Shown here piece by piece: positions 1-9,689 of a DNA stretch of 64,000 bases (positions within the stretch are counted from its first letter, which is position 1; the number at the start of each line of letters is the position of its first letter). The translations under genes and the position numbers were made by a program. The notes below the pieces were generated by a model. It had not been told where the DNA came from. It worked only from the letters and a program-made list of their open reading frames with translations, and ran no database searches. This stretch comes from Loktanella atrilutea (GTDB lineage: Bacteria; Pseudomonadota; Alphaproteobacteria; Rhodobacterales; Rhodobacteraceae): positions 62,001-126,000 of the forward strand of contig NZ_FQUE01000008.1 of NCBI RefSeq assembly GCF_900128995.1, in the 5' to 3' direction.

Positions 1-750
1 CTGCGGTCCAGCCCGGTGACGAGGCCGCTGGGGGCCGTGTCGCCCGCGATTTCGTAGAACCGGGGCGCTGCGGCGTTGTTCAGGTCGATGCCCGCCAGGA
101 CGATCCGCGCGGGCCGGGCGGCCAGCGCGATCTGCAGCGCGGAATAGGCGACGGTGCCGACGATGACCACGCCCGCGTCGGGGTCGCGCGACAGGGCGGC
201 ACCGTCGCGGCGCAGCAGCACGGGGTCGAGCGCGGGATCGTCGAGGCTGCGGCGGGGGGCGTTCACGGGTTTCGCGAGGTTGTCGATCAGCGCCACGGGC
301 CGCGTCGTCAGCAGGCCGGGATCGACCGTCGCGATGGCGCGGAGTGCGGCGGGGGACAGCAGCCACGGCAGGTCGTCCGGCAGGCCGGGCAGCATCGCAT
401 GATGGCGAAAGACGAAGCGCTCGTCCTCGATGGCGAGGGCGAGCGGCGCGATCCGGTCGGCCAGGGTCGCGGCGCCGTTGAGCAGGATCGCGCTGCGCGA
501 CGGCAGGGCCTCGATCCGCTGGTCGCGGAGGGAGGGGCCGCTGCCGACGATGGCCAGCACATCCGCATCCCGCGGCATCAGCTGGACCGGCCCGCGCAGC
601 GTCAGCAGCGGACGCCTGCGCCACGTCACGGCGCCGGTCGGCCGGTCGATGGCCAGATGCGGCCACAGATCCTGCCGGTGCGCCGTCGCGGGGCCAGTCA
701 GCAGCGCGCCCAGCTTGACCAGCCGACGCGAGAGGGGGCGGTCGCTCATG
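1..750 (-). CDS. glycosyltransferase/DUF115-like protein, C-terminal part outside window
   Basis: Open for 250 codons from an ATG at 750 to the window edge, so the C-terminus is missing. A GGAAGG stretch lies about 7 bases before the start. The protein has IVGSGPSL near residue 60, the GxGPS nucleotide-binding loop seen in bacterial sialyltransferase-like (GT42) and DUF115 proteins. Further on, GTVAYSALQIALAARPARI followed by VLAGIDL resembles the conserved C-terminal half of those families, where a Rossmann strand ends in a G-x-D motif. The probable role is sugar transfer onto surface glycans. The exact donor and acceptor cannot be read. No signal peptide or membrane segment is visible. Family placement is by motif only. 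Confidence 0.6.
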
Positions 751-891
751 CGGACCTTCCCGCACGGGATCGCCCGCCTGCCGTGAATTCGCGCGTCGTC
801 GTCATGCCTGCAGCTGTCCTCCATCATATCCGGCCTTCGCACTAGCAGAGAAGCCAGGCGTCGAGAAGGCCGCCGGAGTCCGGTCGGCGGA

Positions 892-1089
892 TCAGAGCGG
901 TGTGGCCGGATACCCTACTGCCGCCAGCGCCTGTCGCAGATCGGCGTCACGGGCCTGCGACTGCACCGTCACTTTGCGGGCCGGCATGTCGAAGGTCAGG
1001 CTGGCCGCGGGGTCGAGGGTCTGGACCGTGCGCTCGACGGTTGCCTTGCAATGGCCGCAGCTCATGTCGGGAATCGAATAGGTGGTCAT
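892..1089 (-). CDS. copZ: heavy-metal-associated (CopZ-like) copper chaperone
   Basis: 65-residue single HMA-domain protein with the metal site MSCGHC near the N-terminus and the usual small ferredoxin-like length. The ATG at 1089 is preferred to the upstream in-frame ATG at 1116 because AGGAGAG sits just before it and the HMA fold begins immediately after. Proteins of this family bind Cu(I) in the cytoplasm and pass it to CopA-type ATPases or to CueR. It is transcribed away from copA from its own CueR-type promoter, so the copper role is well supported by context. A general HMA chaperone for another soft metal is the only real alternative. Confidence 0.88.
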   Translation of the reverse strand: MTTYSIPDMSCGHCKATVERTVQTLDPAASLTFDMPARKVTVQSQARDADLRQALAAVGYPATPL

Positions 1090-1113
1090 CGCGCTCTCCT
1101 GTGCTTTGGCCTT

Positions 1114-1144
1114 CATATGGGACCTTCCGGCGCGGGAAGGTCAA
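1114..1144 (-). promoter_or_regulatory. CueR-type promoter of the copZ-like gene
   Basis: On the minus strand TTGACC (1144-1139) and CATATG (1119-1114) are separated by 19 bases, the elongated spacer typical of MerR-family activated promoters. The spacer carries a perfect inverted repeat, GACCTTCC (1121-1128) and GGAAGGTC (1135-1142), matching the CueR operator half-site. The site lies 25 bases upstream of the chosen ATG. Confidence 0.82.
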
Positions 1145-1168
1145 ATGCACTTGATCGTGAGGAAGGCC

Positions 1169-1199
1169 TTGACCTTCCCCTGACTGGAACCCCCATATC
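1169..1199 (+). promoter_or_regulatory. CueR-type promoter of copA-cueR
   Basis: TTGACC (1169-1174), 19-base spacer, CATATC (1194-1199). The left operator half GACCTTCC (1171-1178) is intact. The right half keeps only GGAA (1186-1189), so the dyad is weaker than that of the divergent copZ promoter. The element ends 31 bases before the copA ATG. Confidence 0.78.
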
Positions 1200-1230
1200 G
1201 AAGATCGCACCGAACCCCGCGAGGCCACCT

Positions 1231-3741
1231 ATGTCCCAGACCGCTTCTGTCACACTTTCCGTCACCGGCATGTCCTGTGCGTCCTGCGTGGGACGGGTGC
1301 AGCGGGCGCTGGCGGCCGAACCGGGGGTATCGGGGGCCGAGGTCAACCTTGCGACCGAAACGGCCCGGGTCACCGGCGCCGTCCCCGCCATGCGGCTGGC
1401 GCAGGTGCTGGCCGAGGCGGGCTATCCGGCGCGTGATGCAGTGATCGACCTGTCGGTCACAGAGATGAGTTGCGCGTCCTGCGTGGGCCGCGTCGAACGC
1501 GCGCTGCGGGCCGTGCCGGGCGTGACGGACGCCTCCGTCAACCTCGCGACGGAGACCGCGCAGGTGCGCTATATCGACGGGGCGGTGACGCCCGCCGACC
1601 TGACGCGCGCGGCGACGGATGCAGGCTATCCCGCGCGTGTCGCGGGCGGCACGGGTGGTGACGCCACGACGGATCGCGCGTCCCGCAAGGATGCAGAGGC
1701 GCGGGATCTGACCCGCCGCCTGTCGATCGCCGCGGCGCTGACATTGCCGGTTTTCGTGACAGAGATGGGCGGCCACCTGTTCCCGCCCCTGCACCGGCTG
1801 GTCGCCGACAGTATCGGGATGCAGACCGCATGGGTGATCCAGTTCGTGCTGACGACCCTCGTGCTGGTCTGGCCGGGGCGGTCGTTCTACGCCCGTGGCG
1901 TGCCCGCGCTGCTGCGCGGGGCGCCGGACATGAACAGCCTCGTGGCGCTGGGGACAGTGGCGGCCTGGGGCTATTCGACGGTCGCCACCTTCGCGCCCGG
2001 ACTGTTGCCCGCACAGGGCCGCGCCGTCTATTTCGAGGCGGCGGCGGTGATCGTCGTGCTGATCCTGCTGGGCCGCACGCTGGAGGCGCGGGCCAAGGGC
2101 CGCACCGGCGCCGCGATCGCAAGGCTGGTCGGGCTGCGCCCCACCACGGCGCATGTGGACCGTGACGGCCGCGTCGTCGATCTGGACGTCGCGCAGATCG
2201 TGGTCGGCGATATGGTTCACGCAAGGCCGGGAGAGCGGCTGGCGGTCGATGGCGAAGTGACATCTGGCGCGTCATGGGTCGACGAGAGCATGATTACCGG
2301 AGAGCCCGCACCGGTCGAGAAGCGGGCGGGAACGCCCGTCACGGGCGGCACGGTGAACGGCACCGGGGCGCTGGTCTATCGCGCGACGCATGTGGGTGCC
2401 GACACGGTCCTGTCGCGGATCGTGCGGATGGTCGAGGACGCGCAGTCCGCGCGGCTGCCGATTCAGGCGCTGGTGGACCGGGTGACGCTGTGGTTCGTGC
2501 CCGCCGTCATGGCGCTGGCGGCGCTGACCGTCGGGGTCTGGCTGGTCTGGGGACCGCAGCCCGTGCTGGCGCATGCGCTGGTCGCCGGTGTGTCCGTCCT
2601 GATCGTGGCCTGTCCCTGCGCGATGGGGCTGGCGACGCCGACATCCATCATGGTGGGCACGGGGCGGGCGGCGGACCTTGGCGTGCTGTTCCGGCGCGGC
2701 GACGCACTTCAGGCGCTGCAGGGTGTGGCGGTCGCGGCGCTGGACAAGACCGGCACGCTGACAGAGGGGCGGCCCGCGCTGACCGACGTCGTGACGACCG
2801 AAGGCTTCGACGCGGACGAGGTGCTGGCGCTGGTGGCCGCCGCCGAATCCGCATCGGAGCATCCGGTCGCCAGCGCGATCCGAAGGGCGGCCACCGCAAA
2901 GGGGCTGGAGGTCGCGACCGCCACGGCGTTCCAGTCGATCACGGGCCTCGGGATTTCGGCGCGTGTCGGCGACCGGCGGGTGCTTGTCGGTGCCGACCGT
3001 CTGATGCGGCGCGAGGGGGTGGACATGACCGGCGCGCCGCGGGCCGACGATCTGGCGGCGCGCGGACGCTCGCCGCTTTACGTCAGTATCGACGGGCAGC
3101 TGGCGGGGCTTCTGGGGGTTGCCGATCCGGTGAAGGCGGGTTCGCCCGCCGCGGTCAGAGCCCTGCAGGACATGGGGCTGAGGGTCGCCATGATCACCGG
3201 AGACAGCGCCGCCACGGCGCAGGCCATCGCGGCGACGCTGGGGATCGACGATGTCGCGGCAGAGGTCATGCCCGACGGCAAGGTCGCGGCGCTTGGGCGG
3301 CTGCGTGCGGACCATGGCCCCGTGGCCTTCGTCGGCGATGGGATCAACGATGCCCCGGCGCTGGCCGCCGCGGACGTCGGCCTTGCCATCGGGACCGGCA
3401 CGGATGTCGCGATCGAGACGGCGGACGTGGTGCTGATGTCGGGCGACCTGCGGGCGGTGGTGGATGCGCTGGCGGTCAGCCGCGCCACGCTGCGCAACAT
3501 CCGCCAGAACCTGTTCTGGGCCTTCGGCTACAACGCGGCGCTGATCCCGGTGGCGGCGGGGGTGCTTTACCCCCTGAACGGCACGCTGCTGTCGCCGGCG
3601 CTGGCGGCGGGGGCCATGGCGCTGTCGAGCGTCTTCGTCCTGAGCAATGCGCTGCGGTTGCGCCGGCTGCGGTCCGCGGCCACCGCCCTGCCCCACGCGA
3701 CACCGGCACAGGCTGCCGTAACCCGAGAGGTGCATCCATGA
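1231..3741 (+). CDS. copA: Cu(I)-exporting P1B-type ATPase
   Basis: 836 residues. It pumps Cu(I) out of the cytoplasm across the inner membrane at the cost of ATP. Two N-terminal HMA domains carry MSCASC (Cys16/Cys19 and Cys81/Cys84). Membrane helices follow, with the transport motif CPC at Cys461-Cys463. The phosphorylation motif DKTGT starts at Asp505, with SEHP and GDGIND after it. The ATG at 1231 is chosen over an upstream in-frame ATG at 1051 because the longer reading runs back through both copper promoters and the copZ gene. The stop overlaps the cueR start (ATGA), so regulator and pump are translated together. Length and motif order are standard for CopA. Confidence 0.95.
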   Translation: MSQTASVTLSVTGMSCASCVGRVQRALAAEPGVSGAEVNLATETARVTGAVPAMRLAQVLAEAGYPARDAVIDLSVTEMSCASCVGRVERALRAVPGVTDASVNLATETAQVRYIDGAVTPADLTRAATDAGYPARVAGGTGGDATTDRASRKDAEARDLTRRLSIAAALTLPVFVTEMGGHLFPPLHRLVADSIGMQTAWVIQFVLTTLVLVWPGRSFYARGVPALLRGAPDMNSLVALGTVAAWGYSTVATFAPGLLPAQGRAVYFEAAAVIVVLILLGRTLEARAKGRTGAAIARLVGLRPTTAHVDRDGRVVDLDVAQIVVGDMVHARPGERLAVDGEVTSGASWVDESMITGEPAPVEKRAGTPVTGGTVNGTGALVYRATHVGADTVLSRIVRMVEDAQSARLPIQALVDRVTLWFVPAVMALAALTVGVWLVWGPQPVLAHALVAGVSVLIVACPCAMGLATPTSIMVGTGRAADLGVLFRRGDALQALQGVAVAALDKTGTLTEGRPALTDVVTTEGFDADEVLALVAAAESASEHPVASAIRRAATAKGLEVATATAFQSITGLGISARVGDRRVLVGADRLMRREGVDMTGAPRADDLAARGRSPLYVSIDGQLAGLLGVADPVKAGSPAAVRALQDMGLRVAMITGDSAATAQAIAATLGIDDVAAEVMPDGKVAALGRLRADHGPVAFVGDGINDAPALAAADVGLAIGTGTDVAIETADVVLMSGDLRAVVDALAVSRATLRNIRQNLFWAFGYNAALIPVAAGVLYPLNGTLLSPALAAGAMALSSVFVLSNALRLRRLRSAATALPHATPAQAAVTREVHP

Positions 3742-4127
3742 ACATCGGAGAGGCCGCGCGGCGGTCGGAGCTGCCCCCCAAGACGATCCGCTATTACGAG
3801 GAGATCGGGCTCGTGACGCCGGCCCGCGATACCAACGGGTATCGCGCGTTCAGCGAAAGCGACGTGCACCGGCTGGTGTTCCTTGGCCGCGCGCGGGCGC
3901 TGGGTTTTACCATCGAGGACTGCCGCGCATTGATGGCGCTTTGGGCCGACAGCCAGCGGGCCAGTGCCGACGTGCGCCGCATCGCCACGGACCATCTGGC
4001 GCGGATCGAGGCCAAGATTGCCGACCTGCGCGCGATGCAGCACACCCTGTCGCATCTGGTGTCGGCCTGCGCCGGCGACGACAGGCCGGATTGTCCGATC
4101 CTGCAGACCCTCGAACATCCCGGGTGA
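3738..4127 (+). CDS. cueR: MerR-family copper-responsive regulator CueR
   Basis: 129 residues. The N-terminal MerR winged helix ([20 protein letters not shown]) is followed by a dimerisation helix and a C-terminal metal loop with two cysteines spaced C-x7-C (CAGDDRPDC), the CueR/HmrR signature for Cu(I)/Ag(I). It binds operators with long-spacer promoters, of which two lie upstream of copA and copZ. The start overlaps the copA stop by four bases. A much longer open frame that begins inside copA in another frame is an overlap artefact. Autoregulation through the copA promoter is inferred from the operon. Confidence 0.93.
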   Translation: MNIGEAARRSELPPKTIRYYEEIGLVTPARDTNGYRAFSESDVHRLVFLGRARALGFTIEDCRALMALWADSQRASADVRRIATDHLARIEAKIADLRAMQHTLSHLVSACAGDDRPDCPILQTLEHPG

Positions 4128-4814
4128 TTCGCGGAGCACCCACCGTCATTCCCATTGCTTAACAAAGCCTTAACGCAGCGCTCACGCGGGTGCGGTAATG
4201 TGTCCGCATCTTCACCGTTACGGGGTTGGATCGATGACACGCAAAGGTCGCCATATCCGCAATGATCCCGGCCGGTGGATGACGGGTGACGATGGCTTTC
4301 CCACGTCTTCGCAAGAACTTGCGACGACGGCCACGCGACCCGGACCCAGCGCCGCACGCCTGCCATTTGTCCCGGACGTGCGGCCCCTGACGAAGACCGA
4401 TGCAAAGCGCAGGCTCTCCTGTGGCCGTCCCGACCGCTTCGCCCTCCCACGGTCTTCGTCAGGCCCCGCTGCCACGGCCTCGTCCGGCACACCGCCGGGC
4501 GCCGCCATCCCGTCCGGTCCCGCATGTATTGTCATGCGCCTGCGCCGGGTGGTCCTGATCGTCGCCTACGGCGGGCGGTCCGGGACCGGTGCCCCGTGGG
4601 ACGACCCGTTCTGAGCAGTCGTCCGACACCTGCCATTTCAACCCACCTCTTTTCCGGAGGGACCCCTGTGATTTCGAATTCAGCAAGGCAAGAACACGGT
4701 CAGGGGCCCTTCACCTTTTCACGGGCGCGTGAATTTTCTTTCCTGATCCGCCGTAGGAAATTAGGCTGCGGGCGCGATCACGTGCGACCATATGCAATCA
4801 GGGGAGCCTTCAAC
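4128..4814 (+). other. 687-base stretch without a supported gene
   Basis: Open frames exist on both strands (for example 4198-4614 plus and 4218-4535 minus), but they overlap each other, have no recognisable domain and no convincing ribosome site. CTTAAC occurs twice near 4158-4172. A GTG at 4668 with GGAGGG upstream is in frame with the following regulator and could be an alternative start for it. The promoter of the large operon beginning at 4815 is presumably here, but no convincing -35/-10 pair was found. Confidence 0.5.
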
Positions 4815-6533
4815 GTGCCGCAGGCATGGCGTCCATCCGAGCGCGCGCCCGGCCCTCGGGCCCGGATCGCCCTTCTGGGGCCGTTCCGCCTGACCGATGC
4901 GGCCGGGCGCGACCGGACGCCGCGCAGCGCCCATCAGCAGGCGCTGCTCGCGGTGGTGGCCCTTGCGTCGGATGCCGGCGTCGCCCGGGCCCGGCTGATG
5001 GACCTGTTCTGGGGCGACAAGACCCCGCAGCTGGCGGCGCAAAGTCTGCGCACGGCGCTGCACGGCCTGCGGCGCGGTCTCGACACCCTCGGCGCGCCCT
5101 TGCTGGAGATCGACGCTCACCGGGTCCGGCTGGTGCCGGGCGCGGCCACCGTCGACCTGCTGGACCTCGCGGCGGGAGACGGCGGGTTGCCGGCGCATCT
5201 GCGTGCCGATCCGCCCGACGTGCTGGAAGGCGTGAACATCCCCGCCGAACCCTTCGAGGAGTGGCTGCGCGAGCAGCGGCAGCACTGGTACGACCGGATC
5301 GAGGCCCTGCGCGATGCCCCGGCGCCAGCCGTCACGGCCGTGCGCCCCGCGGCCCCCCCCGCTTTCGTCGAAGACCGCCCCATCGTGGGCCTGCTGGAGC
5401 CGGTGATCCATTCGCGGTCCTACCAGGCCCTCTTCCTCGGGGAAGCGCTGGTCGACCGTATCGCCTTCGGCCTGCGCGACTACGTCGGGGCGCGGACCTA
5501 TGACTATCGCGACCTGACGACCGGCCCCGACCACGAGGCGGTCACGCGCAGCAGCCCGTCGCTCTATCTGCGGCTGCGGCTTTACGAGGCGGACGGCGCC
5601 CTGTCGATCCGGATCCTCGTACTGCGGCACAGTGCGCAGGAACTGCTGTGGAGCGTGCAGGGCGGCCCCTACCGGCTGGACAGCGCCAGCATCGACAGCG
5701 CCGAGATCCTCGTGCTGCTGGGCGAGGCGATCGAGCGCGTGGCGATGACACTGGCCCGCGATGCCGGCAGCGATCCCGACGGGCCGCTGACGCCGTTCCA
5801 CGTGCTGACCGCGATGTTCCAGATCAACCACGCGTCCCTGTCCGACCTGCGCCGCGGCCTGCAGTCCAGTCGCGCGCTGACGCAGGACCCGGTCTATGCA
5901 GCGCTGCAGGCCTATCTGAATACCTTTCGCGTGGGCGAGCACTGGACCGCGCAGGATGCGCCGCTGGCAGAGGAGACCCGGGCGCTGGTCGCGCAGGTCG
6001 AGGATTCGCAGACCGGCGGCATCGCGCTGGCGCTGGCCGGCCATGCGACGGGTTACATCCTGCACGACCACGACCATGCGAACGCCCTGCTGGACCGCGC
6101 GATCCGCACCGCGCCGCATTCCGCGGTCTGCTGGGACCACATGGCCCTGCACCACATCTATAACGGGCGCTACGCCGATGCGCGCCGGGCGTCGCAGAAC
6201 GCCCTGCGGATCGGAGAGCACAGCCCGATCCGCTTCACCCTCGACCTGACGCGCTGCATGATCGCGACGCTCGAAGGCGACTTCGGCACCGCCAGCGCCC
6301 TCGGGCGGCGTATCCTGACGCGGCGGCCGAACTATGGCGCCGCGCTGCGCTATACCTCGGTCAGCCTTGCGCATCTGGGCGATACGGTGGGGGCGAAGGA
6401 TTGCATCCAGCGGATCCGGCGGATGGACCCCGACTTCTCTGTCGCCTGGGTCAACGAGGACCGGATGGCGGTGCGCGACGGTCAGGCCAAGGCGATCCTG
6501 ACCGAAGGTCTGATCATGGCAGGAGCGAAGTGA
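4815..6533 (+). CDS. SARP/BTAD-like transcriptional regulator with TPR-type C-terminus
   Basis: 572 residues from a GTG start with AGGGGAG 8 bases upstream. A second in-frame GTG at 4668 also has a good ribosome site, so the N-terminus is uncertain. Residues about 15-110 read as an OmpR-type winged helix plus activation region: ALLGPFRLTDAAGR, then AHQQALLAVVALAS, LFWGD and LRTALHGLRRGL, as in SARP/BTAD activators. The middle third (VGLLEPVIHSRSYQALFLGE) resembles the linker of adenylate-cyclase-like or CadC-like regulators. The C-terminus is helical and TPR-like. Its stop overlaps the next start as TGATG, so it leads and is coupled to the hydrolase/peroxidase operon, which it probably controls. 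No membrane helix is seen. Confidence 0.72.
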   Translation: MPQAWRPSERAPGPRARIALLGPFRLTDAAGRDRTPRSAHQQALLAVVALASDAGVARARLMDLFWGDKTPQLAAQSLRTALHGLRRGLDTLGAPLLEIDAHRVRLVPGAATVDLLDLAAGDGGLPAHLRADPPDVLEGVNIPAEPFEEWLREQRQHWYDRIEALRDAPAPAVTAVRPAAPPAFVEDRPIVGLLEPVIHSRSYQALFLGEALVDRIAFGLRDYVGARTYDYRDLTTGPDHEAVTRSSPSLYLRLRLYEADGALSIRILVLRHSAQELLWSVQGGPYRLDSASIDSAEILVLLGEAIERVAMTLARDAGSDPDGPLTPFHVLTAMFQINHASLSDLRRGLQSSRALTQDPVYAALQAYLNTFRVGEHWTAQDAPLAEETRALVAQVEDSQTGGIALALAGHATGYILHDHDHANALLDRAIRTAPHSAVCWDHMALHHIYNGRYADARRASQNALRIGEHSPIRFTLDLTRCMIATLEGDFGTASALGRRILTRRPNYGAALRYTSVSLAHLGDTVGAKDCIQRIRRMDPDFSVAWVNEDRMAVRDGQAKAILTEGLIMAGAK

Positions 6534-7432
6534 TGCCCGGCAATCCATTCAGCGCGATCCTGTCGCAGACCTGGCTGCTGGCGGTGGGCGACAGTTTCGA
6601 GGCCGTGCCGGTCGGCGCGCAGGGCGCACCTGCGGCGGCAGGCGTCTTCGACGCGGCGACCTTCGTGGCGACGCCGGCGGGCAGCGGTGGCGCATCCGGC
6701 CTGCTGAACCGGAACCGCAACAGGAACCGCAATCGCAACCGGAACCGCAACCGCACGACGACCGACCCCGTGGCCCCGGTGATGGGCGAGACGCCCGACA
6801 TCCTGCTGCCGTGGCGCGAGGTGGACCGGCTGCACCAGTTGCGCCCCTTCTGGGTCGACCTGCCGCTGCCCCTGCCCAAGGCGCCCGCCGGCCTGCTGGC
6901 CGAGACGGAGACCCTTTTGACCAAGCAGGCCGCCCTGCAGACCGAGGCCGAGGCGCCCCGCCGCGCCGAGATCCTGCGCGAGCAGGAGCTGGAACTGTCG
7001 GGCTACCTTCGCCCGCTGGGCGTGTCCAATGCGGGCAGCCATCCGCAGACGGTAACGCTGTTCCTGATCCTCGCCCGGCTGTGCGAGGAGATCGGCCTGC
7101 GTTACAAGGACCGCTACGACGCGCCGCGGCCCAGCACCATCAACCCGCGGCTGACGCCCTTCATTGCGGTGCCGGTGCATCCGTCATATCCGTCGAACCA
7201 CGCCTTCCTGAGCTACGCCATCGCCTTTGTCTTCGCCCGCGTGGCGCCGGAACATCCCGGTATCGCCGACCTGTTCCTGAGCGGGCGGCGCATCGCCGAG
7301 AACCGCGAGTGGGCGGGCGTGCATTATCCGCAGGACACGGCGGCGGGGCGGGCGCTGGCGCGGATGATGACCCCGGTCTTCGAGGTCGTGCTGGAAGAGC
7401 AGATGCTGGCCGCGCGGGAGGAATGGGTATGA
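6533..7432 (+). CDS. PAP2-superfamily phosphatase / vanadium haloperoxidase-like protein
   Basis: 299 residues. The three PAP2/haloperoxidase signature segments are present in order: KDRYDAPRP (R near 199), YPSNHAF (the PSGH motif with Asn for Gly, His near 223), and NREWAGVHYPQD (R-x5-H-x3-D, His near 264). The fold binds phosphate, or vanadate in haloperoxidases. Which one it uses cannot be told from sequence. There are no membrane helices, which favours the soluble haloperoxidase-like branch over lipid phosphatases. An eight-unit Asn-Arg repeat lies at residues 59-74. The gene is coupled on both sides (TGATG, then ATGA), so it belongs to the effector-like operon. Confidence 0.75.
   Translation: MPGNPFSAILSQTWLLAVGDSFEAVPVGAQGAPAAAGVFDAATFVATPAGSGGASGLLNRNRNRNRNRNRNRNRTTTDPVAPVMGETPDILLPWREVDRLHQLRPFWVDLPLPLPKAPAGLLAETETLLTKQAALQTEAEAPRRAEILREQELELSGYLRPLGVSNAGSHPQTVTLFLILARLCEEIGLRYKDRYDAPRPSTINPRLTPFIAVPVHPSYPSNHAFLSYAIAFVFARVAPEHPGIADLFLSGRRIAENREWAGVHYPQDTAAGRALARMMTPVFEVVLEEQMLAAREEWV
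6707..6754 (+). repeat. in-frame hexanucleotide repeat encoding (Asn-Arg)x8
   Basis: Eight consecutive six-base units of the form AAY-CGN/AGG encode alternating Asn and Arg at residues 59-74 of the PAP2-like protein. The codons vary (CGG, CGC, AGG; AAC, AAT), so the repeat is not a fresh perfect microsatellite. It separates a nondescript N-terminal segment from the enzyme domain and probably forms a basic flexible linker. Confidence 0.9.
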
Positions 7433-8934
7433 CCGGGCCGACCTTGAAGATCCCGAGCGACGGCGACCGCGGACGCGGCGACTATGCGGCCTACCATGCG
7501 CTGTGGCACCTGAAGGCAATCGGGGTGCTGGCGGACCTGCAGGACTTCGCGTCCGACGGCTGGGACGCCGCAGCGGCGCGGCTTGGACCACAGGTCCGGC
7601 GCACGCGCGTCGCCCTGATCGACGTGTCCGTCGCCGCGGGCCATCCGAACCTGAAGGATGCGGTGGACACCGATCTGGCGATCGACTTCTTCGCGGCCCG
7701 GCTGGGCATTCCCGCGACACCCGACGCCGTGGCGGCCCGCGTTGCCGGTCACGGCGACGCCCTGCCCGCCGATCTGCCGGCCACGGTCGGCCCGCTGTGG
7801 GCGGAACTGACGACGCACCTTGGCGGTGGCGCGGCCGACCCCCATGCCTCTGTCGTGCAGCCGGCGACAAGCCCGTCCTTTTCAGCCCACGGCACGGCGA
7901 TGGCGGGGCTGATCGGCGCGCGACCGGTGGCGCCGGACGCGATCGATGTGGCGCCCGTGCGGCTGTTCGATCCCGCCAGCGGCACCTTTTCCGACCTGCC
8001 GGCGGGCACGCCCACGGCCTTTGCCTATGCCGGCGTCGATCCCTTCTGCGAGATCGTGCCGATCTCTACCAACTTCGATCCGGAGCCGGAGCAGCTGATC
8101 CTGTCGCTGCTCTATGCCGCGCTGATCGGGGCGGATGTCATCGTGCTGGCCCGCGACTTTCCCAGCCCGGACAGCCTTGCCCCCGGTGTCGCCCCCACGG
8201 CAGAGGCGCTTGGTCGGGCCCTGCGGGTCGGATTGACGGAGGAGGAGATGACGCTTTGGTCCGCGCTGAAGGATCTGACGCTGGCGCTGTCGCGCCGGGT
8301 GCCCATCGTCTGTGCCGCGGGCAACGGCGCGCTGGACGGGGTGCTGTTCCCCGGCGCGCTGGCCGCACCGGACAACGGCATCATCGCCGTCGGCGCGCGC
8401 GCGGCCACCGGCCAGCCAGCCGCCTACACCCCTGTCGGGCCGGGCATCACCGTGCAGGCCCCCAGCGGAGACGGAGAGCGGCTGGACCGCGATCTGCAAC
8501 GCCTCGACACCCAAAGCGGGCGGTTCAATCCGCAGGACCAGTCGGCGGCCTATACCGCGGGCCTTGGCAACTACGGCGATCCGGCGTTCGCGGGTGTGCC
8601 CGCCGCGGGCACCCATGCGCCGCAGGACCTTGTCTCGACCGACGTGCCGGGGCGGGCGGGCTATAATTCCAGTCCGCACGCGCAGGTCTTCGGGCGCGAC
8701 GGTGCGGTGCTGGACTACCGCTCTGCCTTTTGCCGCTTTTCGGGCACCTCCGGCGCGACGGCGTTGACGGCGGGGCTTCTGTCGCTGGCGATCTCTGCCG
8801 GGCGGATCGCGCCGGGCGCCGCGGATTTCGGCGTCACCGCCAAGGCCGCGTTGCGCGGATCGGGCGCCGGGACCGCCGCCCCGCTGATCCACTGGTCGCA
8901 CTTTCCACCACCCCCGCCGGAGGAAACGCCATGA
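7429..8934 (+). CDS. subtilisin-like (S8) serine peptidase
   Basis: 501 residues. The catalytic triad can be placed at Asp65 (VALIDVSV), His154 (SAHGTAMAG) and Ser441 (FSGTSGATALTAGLL), with the oxyanion Asn299 in CAAGNGALDG. All are in S8 order, but the Asp-His gap and the stretch before Ser are longer than in classic subtilisins. The ATG at 7429 is chosen because GGGAGGA lies 6-7 bases upstream, and it overlaps the previous stop as ATGA. There is no signal peptide and no clear pro-domain, which is unusual for a subtilase and suggests action in the cytoplasm or export by another route. The C-terminus is proline-rich. Confidence 0.88.
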   Translation: MTGPTLKIPSDGDRGRGDYAAYHALWHLKAIGVLADLQDFASDGWDAAAARLGPQVRRTRVALIDVSVAAGHPNLKDAVDTDLAIDFFAARLGIPATPDAVAARVAGHGDALPADLPATVGPLWAELTTHLGGGAADPHASVVQPATSPSFSAHGTAMAGLIGARPVAPDAIDVAPVRLFDPASGTFSDLPAGTPTAFAYAGVDPFCEIVPISTNFDPEPEQLILSLLYAALIGADVIVLARDFPSPDSLAPGVAPTAEALGRALRVGLTEEEMTLWSALKDLTLALSRRVPIVCAAGNGALDGVLFPGALAAPDNGIIAVGARAATGQPAAYTPVGPGITVQAPSGDGERLDRDLQRLDTQSGRFNPQDQSAAYTAGLGNYGDPAFAGVPAAGTHAPQDLVSTDVPGRAGYNSSPHAQVFGRDGAVLDYRSAFCRFSGTSGATALTAGLLSLAISAGRIAPGAADFGVTAKAALRGSGAGTAAPLIHWSHFPPPPPEETP

Positions 8935-9635
8935 GCCTGCCATCCGACCTGCCGCGCGTGCGTGCCGTCACCGGGCCGCAGATCGTGCTCGCCCTCGCCG
9001 CGCTGGGGCTGGTCTATGGCGCGGGGCGGCTGCAGTTCGTCGCCCTGTCGCTGGCAGAGGTGTCGCTGACGCAGCTGGGGCAGCTGCTCGCCACCGCGGC
9101 CTTCGTCGCGCTGCTGATCGAACGGGCGGTGGAGCTGATCCTGAACTGGCGCTTCGGCCCGGCCGAGATCGCCATCGTCGCGCCGCTGAAGCAGGCCGCG
9201 GACCGCAATCATGCGCAGATGAAGATGCTGGCGCGCGACATGGACCTGCTGGTCAGCCCGCAGGACCGCATGACGCTGGTCGACGACGGGCTGCGCCACA
9301 GCGTGCTGAACGCCCGAGAGCTGCTGCCGGCGCAGGCCGCCGACACGCGCGGACGGCTGGAGGATCTGAGCCTGCTGAAGAAGAGCTGGGCGACCGTGTC
9401 TGCGATGACGCTGGGCATCGGGCTGAGCCTGTCCGGGTTTCAGCTGCTGCACGGCGCACTGGCGCCGCAGGTCGATCTTTCGGCGCTGCCGCCGCTGCAG
9501 GCGAACGTCTTTTCCTTCGTCGACATCTGCCTGACGTCGATCGTGCTGGCCGGGGGCGCCGACGGCATCCACCGGCTGATGACGCGGCTGATCGATTTCG
9601 GGAAAACCTCTCGGACGAGGATCATGCAGGACTGA
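8931..9635 (+). CDS. membrane protein of unknown function in the hydrolase/peroxidase operon
   Basis: 234 residues, not recognised. Two hydrophobic stretches lie near the N-terminus (IVLALAALGLVYGA and LLATAAFVALLIERAVELIL). A soluble, probably coiled central region follows (residues about 80-150, KQAADRNHAQMKML). Two more hydrophobic segments lie towards the C-terminus (SAMTLGIGLSLSGFQLL and DICLTSIVLAGGADGI). It is the only clearly membrane-embedded product of the locus and is coupled to the protease gene by ATGA. It might anchor the other products or act as a pore. Both ideas are inference. A gap of 198 bases separates it from the peroxidase gene. Confidence 0.6.
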   Translation: MSLPSDLPRVRAVTGPQIVLALAALGLVYGAGRLQFVALSLAEVSLTQLGQLLATAAFVALLIERAVELILNWRFGPAEIAIVAPLKQAADRNHAQMKMLARDMDLLVSPQDRMTLVDDGLRHSVLNARELLPAQAADTRGRLEDLSLLKKSWATVSAMTLGIGLSLSGFQLLHGALAPQVDLSALPPLQANVFSFVDICLTSIVLAGGADGIHRLMTRLIDFGKTSRTRIMQD

Positions 9636-9689
9636 CCTGCCCCATACCACGCGCAGTGAAAGGAGGAGCGCACCCCACGACAGACGACC

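Noticed and set aside
2274-4127. Long plus-strand frame covering part of copA and all of cueR
   Set aside because: Its first part is an out-of-frame reading of copA. The real cueR start is the ATG at 3738 overlapping the copA stop.
4198-4614. 138-codon frame between cueR and the large operon
   Set aside because: No ribosome site, no domain, and opposing frames of similar quality on the other strand.
6707-6754. Possible short CRISPR-like or microsatellite array
   Set aside because: Units are six bases with no spacers and code for Asn-Arg inside a gene.
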